From a candidate division SR1 bacterium CG_4_9_14_3_um_filter_40_9 (GTDB lineage Bacteria > Patescibacteriota > Gracilibacteria > Absconditabacterales > Absconditicoccaceae), in contig PFWQ01000004.1 in assembly GCA_002791215.1 (NCBI GenBank), positions 9,325 to 20,767 on the forward strand: 11,443 nucleotides of DNA. Reading direction: 5' to 3'. The notes beneath the pieces are model-generated. The model worked only from the letters and a program-made list of their open reading frames with translations, had not been told where the DNA came from and ran no database searches. The position numbers and the translations under genes were made by a program. Below are positions 1 to 7,722 of this stretch, piece after piece (position 1 is the first letter of the stretch; every line of letters begins with the position of its first letter).

Positions 1-314
1 GGTATTTCTCTGTATACAACTGATTTTTTGATTACCATGGGATATACGCAGATTGTAACTCCTAACACCAAAAGAATGTTGGCAATATTACTTCAAAGTA
101 TATTCCCTAGTGCAAGCGCTGGGCTTCCATGGAAAGCTGAAAACATGTTTACTACTAGTTCTGGTGCTGAAGTCCCTATGGCTACTATTGTCAATCAGAT
201 AACTAATTCTGAAATGTTAAATTTTTTTGCTAATGACGATGCTCATTGTACAAGAAAATCTGCTCATTTTATGAGAACAACAAATCATATAATGAAAAGT
301 ATATAGGTAAGCAT
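1..314 (-). CDS. Calcium/sodium antiporter of the CaCA family (YrbG-like), N-terminal part, cut by the window edge
   Basis: This is an integral membrane cation exchanger that swaps Ca2+ for Na+ or H+. The 104 visible residues start at an ATG at 312-314. They hold a first hydrophobic segment (residues 2-15), the family's KGADFLVQGASSLA stretch (16-29), and the first alpha repeat with GTSAPE at 47-52 and GNILGSNIAN at 70-79, which carries the acidic ion-binding Glu52. Full-length relatives have about 300-330 residues and a second alpha repeat, which would lie beyond position 1. Gly10, Gly17, Gly24, Gly40 and Gly74 are TGA codons, so a standard-code gene caller misses the gene and reports a meaningless plus-strand frame instead. 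It lies downstream of the ATPase gene on the same strand, separated by that gene's terminator, so it is probably transcribed on its own. No Shine-Dalgarno sequence precedes the ATG. The family call is secure; the ion preference is inferred. Confidence 0.93.
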
Positions 315-395
315 AAGTTTTCTGAATTTTTAAACATATGTCTTATGTTTACTATAATCTTAGGTGATTTCAAGAAAAATCTCTTATTAAGAAAA
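315..395 (-). promoter_or_regulatory. Leader of the antiporter gene, weak promoter candidate
   Basis: This AT-rich stretch lies between the ATPase terminator and the antiporter start. On the minus strand a TATAGT box (351-356 on the plus strand) lies about 40 bases before the ATG. A TTGAAA is also present but sits only 11 bases from it, too close for a normal -35 element. The alternative -35 at 17-base spacing is a poor TTTTTC. A promoter is expected here, but the exact boxes are uncertain. Confidence 0.25.
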
Positions 396-415
396 GGACG
401 ACAAAAATGTCGTCC
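396..415 (-). terminator. Intrinsic terminator of the ATPase gene
   Basis: This is a perfect 8-bp stem, GGACGACA/TGTCGTCC, closed by a 4-base loop. On the minus strand it is followed by TTTTCTTAATAAG. It lies 26 bases past the TAA stop of the ATPase gene and before the antiporter start. The stem is strong and correctly placed; the T-tract is short (four T, then C and TT). Confidence 0.65.
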
Positions 416-441
416 GTGTTCTTGTATTCTATATGTTATTT

Positions 442-3400
442 TTATATTGTTGGTGCAACTTCTGCTGGCGAAGGAATCGGTAGTGGTGCATCAACAGGTG
501 CAATTGGCACTGGTGTTGCCATAACCGCAGGTGCGGCTTCTCATGGAGACGCCCCTTGGGTCGTCTCTACCAGCGGCACTGGTGTTGCCGGTTGTTCTGG
601 CAGCTTTTCTTCTTCCACTCCTTGCCCAAGTCTTGCTGACATTTCTGCATCTACAAATTCTCTTTTTCTTCCATATTTTTTTGCTGAGTATTCTTTGAGT
701 ATCGGTACGATTTTTTTGTTCTGATAATCTTTGGTATAAATGGCATTCATACTGAACACACGTGAAGTAGAGTTGTCGATATTGAGTTTGATGTAGACTT
801 TATAATTTGCTATTCCTACGATATCTTGTCAGGAAAGTACCGGCGCATATTCCTTTTCCAGAAATTCTGCATCCGGTGCACCTACCTTGAATGATTGCAT
901 CGTTCAAACGTTACCAAATACTGCTGACTTCACATCATTTTTTCCTCATCAGACATCTCATAATCATTTTGGAGGCTCCAATTGTGCGATATACTGGTGA
1001 GCCATGATAAGCGATAATCTATACTTTCTGGCTTCTGATAAGATGTCGGCGAAAGTACCTGACACGAAGTTTTGGAATTCATCCACGTACAGATAGAAAT
1101 CTTTTCTATCCTTTTCTTCCATCCTCGCTCTCGCCATAGCAGCGGTATAAATCTTTGATACCAAAATCATACCGAGTAATTGTGCGTTACTTTCTCCAGT
1201 TCTTCCCTTGGAAAGATTGATGATGAGGATTTTTCTATTGTCCATCACATCCTCCAATTTGAAAGCGGATTTTGTCTGTCAGATGATATTCCTGATGAGT
1301 CTATTGGTATTGAATGATACAAATTTCGCTGAGAAATATGGTATGATTTCCTGTTTTTCTCTATCTCCCATCGCATTAAATGTTTTCTCTCGCCGATTTT
1401 TTACTGTAGGATTTTTCACTTTTTTCGTTTTGTATTCTCTATATGTTTCGTCCGTGAAGAGTCTTACGATATCAAGCAGCGTAGGTCTGTCTTCGAAGTC
1501 TTCAAGCAGCGTCAGGCTTCAGTATTTGAAGTATTCTTGCAACCTCGGTCCAAAGATTTCCGGTCCGAACATTTTGATGAAGATTTCTGTTGCGTCGTTG
1601 ACCACTCTATCTGCTTCATCTATGGCATTTATTTCGTACATATTTAGTCCCATCGGTCTTTCCTCGTTTCCTGCATCAAAATAGATGACATCCTTCGCTC
1701 TTTCTTTCGGCACATAAGCTAGCATATCTTCTGCCAAATCTCCATGCGGATCTATGAGGCATATACCGTCGCCGTTTCGGATATCTTGTCTGGCAAGTGT
1801 CTGAAGGAATACTGATTTACCTGTACCTGATTTCCCTACGCAATAATGGTGCCTCGTCCTATCTTCTCTCTTCATATATACAGGAGAATATGCATTTCTA
1901 TAGATATTCGTTCACAACAGAATTCCATCTTTAAATGTTTTATATCCGTAGAGTGTTTTTTTGACGATTGTTTTGATGAATTTCTGTCAGTCTTTCTCTA
2001 TGATTTCTTTGCCTTCTAGATCCTTGGATGTAAAATTTAATACTGATTCCAGTTTTTCTTCTTCTACTATCCTGCTAGCCACCGCTCGATGTTCTTTATA
2101 ATCCGTTTCCAAAATATTGCTGAGTTCTCATTTTTTGTAACTTTCCGCCAAATGTCCGCTGATAATGAATCTGTTCGGGTCTTTTAATATCGGTAGATTA
2201 TCAGGACATGGAAGCACTTTATACGCCATCCACAAGATGATCGGCGAACGGTTGTAAATCCCATCTGGGAAATGAAATAATGAAGCAAGCGCAGCTACTC
2301 CAAATATATTTCTTTTGAAGAAGAAATAAGGGAGATTGAAATACGCTGCGAATTTCCATAATGGTTTATAGATGAATCCAAACATATCGTGCTTGTTTTC
2401 CGGTCCATTGAGTTCGTTCCCATATTCATCTCCATAGATATTATATGCACTTACCATGATATCTATATTGTCTTCTATGTGCTGTTTTTCATCTGAAGAA
2501 GTAGCGATAAGCACGCCCGCTTCAAAAAACGGTAAACCTGCTTCTTCTCACATCCCATTGAGTGCGTCTTCTTTGGCCTTGAGCATACGAACCATGGTCA
2601 CGTTCTCTTCTTTTTTTGCTCATGATATCAGATACTCGGATGGTCAATTGAAGAGAAAGCTCACCAATTTCCGCGGCATGAAAATATATTTCCATCGTGC
2701 TGTCGGCGCGATGTCCAGATTTTTATATAGCCTGTCCACTATTTTTTTTGCCTTGTTGTTGAATCGTTTCCCAACCGGTTTGATAGGTATAATGATGCTT
2801 ACCGTGTCGTATCTCGATATTTTTCCCATCGCATCGATGATGTTGTTCAATGGATCATCGGGCTGCATCTTAAATGTCTTGATGTTGTAGACCGTGTCTT
2901 TGAGCGGTTCCAGAGGCATGATGTTTCGATATTTTCTCGGGAAAACCTTCGGTTTGGTAGTCACTTCGATGGAGCAGTTTGGATATTGTGCAGAGATTGA
3001 TGATTCTACGATTTTTTGATATTCAGGATAGATTCACACGAGAAAACTTAACTGACCGTCTTCATAATGGAAAATCATAGTCACTTTCGGCTTGTGAAAA
3101 ACAGCTTTCATAATCGCGTCCATGGTACCCAGTTCTCAGAGTTTATGGAGGTTGTGGAAGACCTGGGACATACGTCAGATTTTTTCTTTCATATCCTTTG
3201 CAAGTTCTTTTTCTTGTTCGCGATCTATCTTTCCTTCGCCCCTAGGAAGAATAACCTTGAAATATATCATTCTGCTGACGTGGAATAGGTCGTAGAAAAT
3301 AATCAATATTCTTTTGATTATGATAAATGAAATAAACGCCAAAAGCAGTATTGCTGCTCACTGCAATATGTATCATCCATAAGTTTTTGTGTAGAAGGAA

Positions 3401-3654
3401 ACATTGCCTCGTATGCTTGGATTGGCACTGGTTGCTGTGTACTGTGTCTGAGTCGTTACTGCTGACGTTTCTGGCTTATAGATATTTTTATTTGTCAAAA
3501 AATTCTTTATTTCAGTGATCCCTCACATTTTGCCTATACAGTTTGCCTTGTCTGTTCATCGGGCATTGCTCGTGAGTTTAGAAATATTGCTTATCTGATT
3601 TGTGTTTTTGTCATATTGTGTTTGCAATGCTTGCTCGCATTGAATAAGCTCCAT
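442..3654 (-). CDS. Large membrane-anchored VirD4/TraG-type (DUF87/VirB4-like) ATPase, 1070 residues
   Basis: This is a conjugation/type IV secretion-type DNA-translocating ATPase of the kind common in Patescibacteria. An N-terminal segment of about 95 residues is followed by one membrane helix (about 99-121), a charged linker, and a central region with FEAGVLIATSSDEKQ typical of the domain preceding the motor. The P-loop is GKSGTGKS (607-614), followed by DPHGDLAEDML. Walker B is YLYVDEFQN, with Asp858-Glu859. After it come AVFGNVGT and SGQDIVGI, then a Pro/Ala/Val-rich low-complexity tail (about 1005-1070, with ATPVP twice). About twenty in-frame TGA codons are read as Gly; the frame is otherwise unbroken from ATG 3654 to TAA 442. 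An in-frame TAA at 3670-3672 limits the start, so ATG 3654 is the likely one. No Shine-Dalgarno sequence is seen. No relaxase or other secretion genes lie next to it, so the substrate (DNA, protein or pilus component) is unknown. Family confidence is high; role confidence is low. Confidence 0.9.
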
Positions 3655-3915
3655 GCTTTTTTTGTTTGATTAAAAAAATTATGTACAAATTCGCAACTCT
3701 TATATATGGTTTTTTCCTCTTGAAAAAACAGTCTTTTCTTCCTTTTGAACTTGTGTTTTGTGAAAAAATTAGCGAATAAGGTATTTATTGTTTTGTTATT
3801 TTATCTCTCATTGACTTTATTGCTTTTGTGGATACTATTGCTTCGTTTTAACCTTGAATTTTGTGGGTGAATACGTAAACGAAAGGACGAAACATTTAGA
3901 CATTTATTTAGTATA
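3655..3915. promoter_or_regulatory. Divergent AT-rich spacer between the ATPase gene and valS
   Basis: These 261 bases lie between two divergent starts and are clearly richer in A and T than the flanking genes. I found no convincing coding frame in them on the minus strand under table 25, where the frames break repeatedly or give low-complexity peptides. No T-box (no AGGGTGGNACC core) is visible upstream of valS. For the ATPase a TATATAAG element about 50 bases upstream of its ATG (near 3700-3707) could be a -10 box, but its -35 is poor. The valS promoter is listed separately. Confidence 0.6.
3811..3838 (+). promoter_or_regulatory. valS: Candidate sigma70-type promoter of valS
   Basis: TTGACT (3811-3816) and TACTAT (3833-3838) are separated by 16 bases, which predicts a start near 3845 and a leader of about 70 bases. 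A TATAAT at 3912-3917 overlaps the valS start codon and is too close to serve a normal leader. The call rests on two hexamers only. Confidence 0.4.
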
Positions 3916-6390
3916 ATGTGAGCGAAGTACAATCATCAAGAATCTGAAGCGAAATGGCAGAAGTTTTGGGAAGATAATCAGATTTATGCCTTTTCCAAGG
4001 ATCTAGACAAGTCTATTTATAGTATAGATACACCGCCTCCGACCGTGTCTGGCAAGATCCATATCGGTCATATTTTTTCGTATACCCAAGCAGAGGTCAT
4101 AGCAAGATATAAGAGGATGATGTGATATAATGTCTTTTATCCTATGGGATATGACAACAATGGGATCCCCACTGAGCAATTGGTAGAGAAGGATTTGGGC
4201 ATAAATATCAAGGATGTAGAGCGTAAAGATTTTGTCCAAAAGTGTCTTGAAGTAGTAGAAAAATATAAAGTCTTGTATGAAAATCTTCGAAGATCCATGT
4301 GATTTTCTATCGATCGAAGCAAGACCTACACTACGATCTCTCCCAATGTGCAGCAAATTGCTCAACAGACATTTGTAAAATTATTCAAAGAGTGACATAT
4401 CGTATATAAGGATTTTCCCGCTTTGCGATGCACCAAAATGCAAACGACTGTCGCGCAAGCAGAAACTGAAGAGAAAGAATTCAATGGATTCTTCAATTAT
4501 TTGAATTTCACGCTTGAAGATAGTGAGAAATTAGTCATCGCCACCACCAGACCTGAATTACTACCTGCCTGTTTAGCAGTATTCGTCCATCCTGATGATG
4601 AAAGATTCACCAAGTATGTATGAAAAAAAATCATTACGCCACTTGGAATTATCGTTCCCGTATTGGCTGATGATAAGGTAAAAATGGATAAGTGAACCGG
4701 AGCAGTGATGTGTTGTAGTTATGGTGACGAAGTGGATGTATTCTGGGTGAAAAAACATAATCTGGGAGAAAAAATCGTCATCGATAGATATGGAAGAATG
4801 AAAAATTGCGGTGTACCGGAAATCGAAGGCATGAAAATAGAGGAAGCGAGAGAAACAATCATGAAATTATTTGAATCCAAAGGATTAGTCGTCAAAAGAG
4901 ATCCGATAACTCAATCAAAACAGATTTCTGAAAGAGGAAAGGTGCCTGTTGAAATCCTGCCTGTGAAGCAGCGATTCGTCAATCTTCTGGACAAAAAAGA
5001 TATTCTTCTCAAAAAAAATGATGAAATGAATCGATATCCTGCTTTTATGAAAAAAAGATCCAATGATTGGATAGAAAATCTTCAACGGGATCGAAATATC
5101 TCTCGTTCAAGGAAATTTTGAATCCCTATTCCGGTCTGGTATAATGTTGCTACTGGTAAAACCATCCTTCCGAGCGAAACGCAATTGGCCAAGGGCCCCA
5201 TTGATCCGACTGTTGATGTGCCAGAATGATTTTCTGCTGATCATGTGCGTCCAGAGACATTAGTCCTTGATACTCGGTTCACGTCATGATTGACGCCACT
5301 CATCAATCAGATGAATCTCAAAAAAGATGGTTATACTCAAAATATTTTGCCTATGAATTTGAGACCACAAGCGCATGATATCATCCGTACATGGCTTTTG
5401 TATACGACATTGCAGACATATCTGAGAGACGGACAGAAACCGTTTGATGATGTGATGATGTCAGGATTCTGTATGGCGGTGAAATGAGAAAAATTCAGCA
5501 AATCCAAATGAAATGCAAAATTTGATCCTGAACATATCATCACACAATGGTGAGCTGATGCTGTGAGATTCCGAGCATGCGGAGGGCAATTGGGGAAAGA
5601 TATTCTTTTCGATGAAGGTGAATTCAAAAATGGACAAAAATTAGTGACGAAATTATGGAATGCATTCCAATTCGTGAAGATGCAACTTGCTGATGCAGAT
5701 ATCAGAAACTTAATCAAGGATGGAGTCAGAAAGATATATCCTACAGATCAACGAATTCTTGTCAGGCTTAATGAGACTATCGCTGAGATGAAAAAATCGC
5801 TGGATAAATACGAATATGGCGCTGCTAAAATCAAATTCGATGAATTCTTCTGGAAAGATTTCTGCGATATGTATTTGGAGATGATAAAAGTGAGACTCTA
5901 CCAGCCAGAAAGATTTGAACATGGAGAAGAGAAAAAAGCGTCAGGACAGCGGGCATTGTATATCGTATTCGATGCTATCGTGAAATTGATCGCTCCGTAT
6001 CTTCCGCATATCACCGAGGAAATCTATCAGGACTATTTCAGGAGATTCGGAGATTCACATGGCGATTCGGAGATTCGTTCTGAATGAGCCATATCTCTAC
6101 ATATTACTTCATATCCTGAAGCTATTGAAAATTCAGAAATCACGAAGCAGGATCCGGAAAAGTTGAAAAAGGATTTTATCAAAGTCGTCGATATCGTCGA
6201 ACAGGCGAGAAAATTCAAGACGGAAAAACAGATTTCTATGGGTGCAGAATTGCAAAAATTAATACTATCTGGTCCGAAAGAATATTTAGACATGATAGCA
6301 ACCTATATGGATGATGTGATCGGTGTGACTAAGGCGTTGAATATAGCATTTCTGGAGAAAGATGGTATCGCTACGCTTATAGAATGATAA
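3916..6390 (+). CDS. valS: Valyl-tRNA synthetase, archaeal/Rickettsia-like type, 824 residues
   Basis: This class I synthetase charges tRNA-Val in the cytoplasm. The N-terminus is typical ([17 protein letters not shown]). The catalytic HIGH motif is at 49-52 inside [12 protein letters not shown], followed by [17 protein letters not shown]. The CP1 editing domain shows ATTRPE (209-214) and GDEVDVFW (270-277). The KMSKS loop appears as KFSKS (526-530), followed by the anticodon-binding domain. The PPTVSGK...YTQAEV...DNNGIPTE wording matches the ValRS type known from archaea and Rickettsiales rather than the E. coli type with PGTDHAGIATQ. Fourteen in-frame TGA codons encode Gly: codon 2 (ATG-TGA), the conserved Gly of RMMGYN (4123), both sides of the KFSKS loop (5485 and 5509), and the last residue before TAA. 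The only in-frame ATG after the upstream TAA (3877-3879) is 3916. No Shine-Dalgarno sequence is apparent. A small duplication lies in the C-terminal domain. Confidence 0.97.
6041..6077 (+). repeat. Short direct duplication inside valS
   Basis: The 13-mer GATTCGGAGATTC occurs at 6044-6056 and again at 6064-6076, 20 bases apart, and GGAGATTC is itself doubled at 6041-6056. The two copies are read in different frames (ending FGDS, then DSEI), giving a charged [15 protein letters not shown] loop in the anticodon-binding domain just before the conserved GAISLH. The reading frame stays open. Confidence 0.75.
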
Positions 6391-6494
6391 AAGCTCACTT
6401 TGTTCGCGATAAACGCTGCGCTGATAAAAGCTAAAGCGATAAATAAGTTTATCATTTTATCGTCCGTTAGGACATTTATCATTTTATCATTTGC
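6385..6494. repeat. Mirrored GATAAA/TTTATC cluster between valS and the FemAB gene
   Basis: GATAAA occurs four times in the left half (starts 6386, 6408, 6423, 6438). Its complement TTTATC occurs four times in the right half (6448, 6456, 6475, 6483). The centre forms a GATAAA-TAAG-TTTATC hairpin (6438-6453). The 14-mer TTTATCATTTTATC is directly repeated at 6448 and 6475. Between these lies a small GTCC-GTTA-GGAC hairpin. The cluster starts on the valS stop and runs to the FemAB start codon. It could act as a weak terminator or attenuator; the T-tracts are poor, so read-through is likely. Confidence 0.6.
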
Positions 6495-7490
6495 ATGTAC
6501 AACTTTTATCAGTCTGCTATTCGAAGAGACATCCAAAAAGAGGTATATAAAAATCCTCACTTTGTCATGCATCTTTTCGGAACTGAATATTTTGGCGTGA
6601 TAAAAGAAAAGAAAATCTGACCATGGAAACTCAAACGGCATCAGATATTGTGAGTCCAACTGCCTGATGACGAAGAGCTTGTGAAGAAGGAACTGGAACA
6701 TGCAAAAAAGAAATTACAAGCAGAGTCGGGGGATATATTCCTTCAATTATGAATCGTGAATGAAATCGTGAGGTTTGAGAATGCACATAATATCGCTCCC
6801 GAATTTGCTCATGATATGAGAGCAGTCAGATTGGAATTGCGCAAAAATATGGAGCAGAAATACCAATTGAAAAGTTCGTTCAGAGAAAATATGCCACAGG
6901 CAGGAATCATCTATAACGTGACGAAATCTGATGAAGATCTGTTCAAGGATATGAATGAAAGTTGTAGGAAACGCATCAAAAAAGCTATTGTGCAATGATT
7001 GGAATTCCGCGAGTTGGGTCAACATCAGCATGAAACATTTTTCGCTAAGTGGCAGGAGACTGCAGGTAAGAAGTGATTTAACACTATCACCAAAACGCAA
7101 TATCAGGATTTATTGAAATATCTCGCTGAAGATAAGTGAATGCTGATCGGTGCATTTCTCGATGGCGAAATGATCGCCTGAACCATCTGTCTTTTTGACG
7201 GCGAATTCATCATCTGTCCCTATGGATTTTATGATAGGAAATTTGGGAATATATGAGCGCAACATTTCTTGAAGTTCAAACTTTTCTCATGGGCGAGGGA
7301 GCATGGGTTTGTGTATGTCGATACGGGTGGAGGAGCACCGACTGGCTTTCCGGAGCATGAATTGGTGTGAGTGACGAAATTCAAAGAATCGCTCGGTGGT
7401 GAAAAAATTGAATATTATGGGAATTATGATGTGGTGATAAATAAATTTCTATATTGGGTGTTTAAGTTGTGGTATACTTTGAGGAAATAA
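6495..7490 (+). CDS. FemAB/FemX-family aminoacyl-tRNA-dependent peptidoglycan bridge transferase, 331 residues
   Basis: Proteins of this double-GNAT family move an amino acid from aminoacyl-tRNA onto the stem peptide of lipid II, at the inner face of the membrane. The N-terminus MYNFYQSAIRRDIQKEV fits the usual opening. Then come FGTEYFGVIKE and GPWKLKRHQILGVQLP, and the first acetyltransferase-like domain with RLELRKNM and a DLFKDMNESCRKRIKKA helix typical of the family. The second domain has GMLIGAFLDGEMIAGTIC and FVYVDTGG. The ending VINKFLYWVFKLWYTLRK is characteristic. Nine in-frame TGA codons are Gly (6618, 6651, 6750, 6996, 7074, 7137, 7179, 7254, 7368). Length is near the usual 330-420 for the family. 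I chose ATG 6495 because it gives the expected N-terminus; no Shine-Dalgarno sequence precedes it, and the mirrored repeat runs right up to it. It lies 104 bases behind valS and may be co-transcribed with it. The amino acid transferred cannot be read from the sequence. Confidence 0.88.
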
Positions 7491-7570
7491 TTTCTCATTC
7501 TTTGCACTTATGGAGCGGCATTATCTCATACCATCTTTCAATATGTATAAAATTACTTATTTGTCAAGTC

Positions 7571-7606
7571 AAATCGGTCGATATGAGGCTGATTTTTGGT
7601 TTTTTG
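7571..7606 (+). terminator. Candidate terminator of the FemAB gene
   Basis: AAATCGG (7571-7577) pairs with CTGATTT (7589-7595) through seven pairs, including one G-U, around an 11-base loop. The tail is T-rich, TTGGTTTTTT. It lies 80 bases after the TAA. The stem is modest. Confidence 0.4.
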
Positions 7607-7625
7607 GAGTGATTTTGCGTATAAT
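7596..7625 (+). promoter_or_regulatory. Candidate promoter of the two-gene membrane operon
   Basis: A perfect TATAAT (7620-7625) has TTGGTT (7596-7601) 18 bases upstream; the -35 overlaps the T-tail of the preceding terminator. Transcription would start near 7632, so the heptad array (7630-7720) would make up almost the whole 5' leader. Confidence 0.45.
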
Positions 7626-7629
7626 TGAA

Positions 7630-7720
7630 TATAGAACGTAGAGCTTAGTCCTTAGACCTTAGATATTGAATCTTAGTCTTTCGACTTTATGACCTTCGAC
7701 TTTATGACCTTCGACTTCAT
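7630..7720 (+). repeat. Degenerate heptanucleotide array in the leader of the membrane operon
   Basis: The stretch divides into successive 7-base units: TATAGAA, CGTAGAG, CTTAGTC, CTTAGAC, CTTAGAT, ATTGAAT, CTTAGTC, TTTCGAC. It then alternates 8-base TTTATGAC with CTTCGAC. The last part is also a 15-bp tandem repeat, TTCGACTTTATGACC, at 7680-7694 and 7695-7709, with a partial third copy. There are no CRISPR-like spacers. The array ends two bases before the start codon at 7723 and leaves no room for a Shine-Dalgarno site. Confidence 0.75.
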
Positions 7721-7722
7721 TT

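Noticed and set aside
28..306. Plus-strand 92-residue frame at the left end
   Set aside because: It is the antisense shadow of the CaCA antiporter, whose conserved motifs read on the minus strand under table 25.
946..966. Possible frameshift in the ATPase where TGA-TGA-GGA gives three glycines and another frame looks like MSDEEK
   Set aside because: The original frame continues on both sides with family-typical sequence (MAHQYIAQL before, AVFGNVGT after), so no shift is needed; it is a small variable insertion.
1208..2890. Plus-strand frames of 158 residues (1208-1684) and 144 residues (2456-2890)
   Set aside because: Both lie antisense to the continuous ATPase frame, whose minus-strand translation carries the P-loop, Walker B and other family motifs.
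3655..3915. T-box riboswitch upstream of valS
   Set aside because: No T-box core sequence or matching specifier/antiterminator arrangement is visible; the spacer is simple AT-rich sequence.
3916..6390. valS as a decayed pseudogene with 14 premature stops
   Set aside because: All interruptions are TGA, the frame never shifts, catalytic motifs are intact, and the neighbouring genes show the same pattern, so recoding explains it.
6400..6600. Plus-strand 66-residue hydrophobic frame
   Set aside because: It lies in the valS-femAB repeat cluster and overlaps the FemAB N-terminus in another frame; composition comes from the TTTATC repeats.
7680..7720. CRISPR-like repeats
   Set aside because: The 15-bp units are directly adjacent with no unique spacers and form part of a degenerate heptad array; no cas genes are present.
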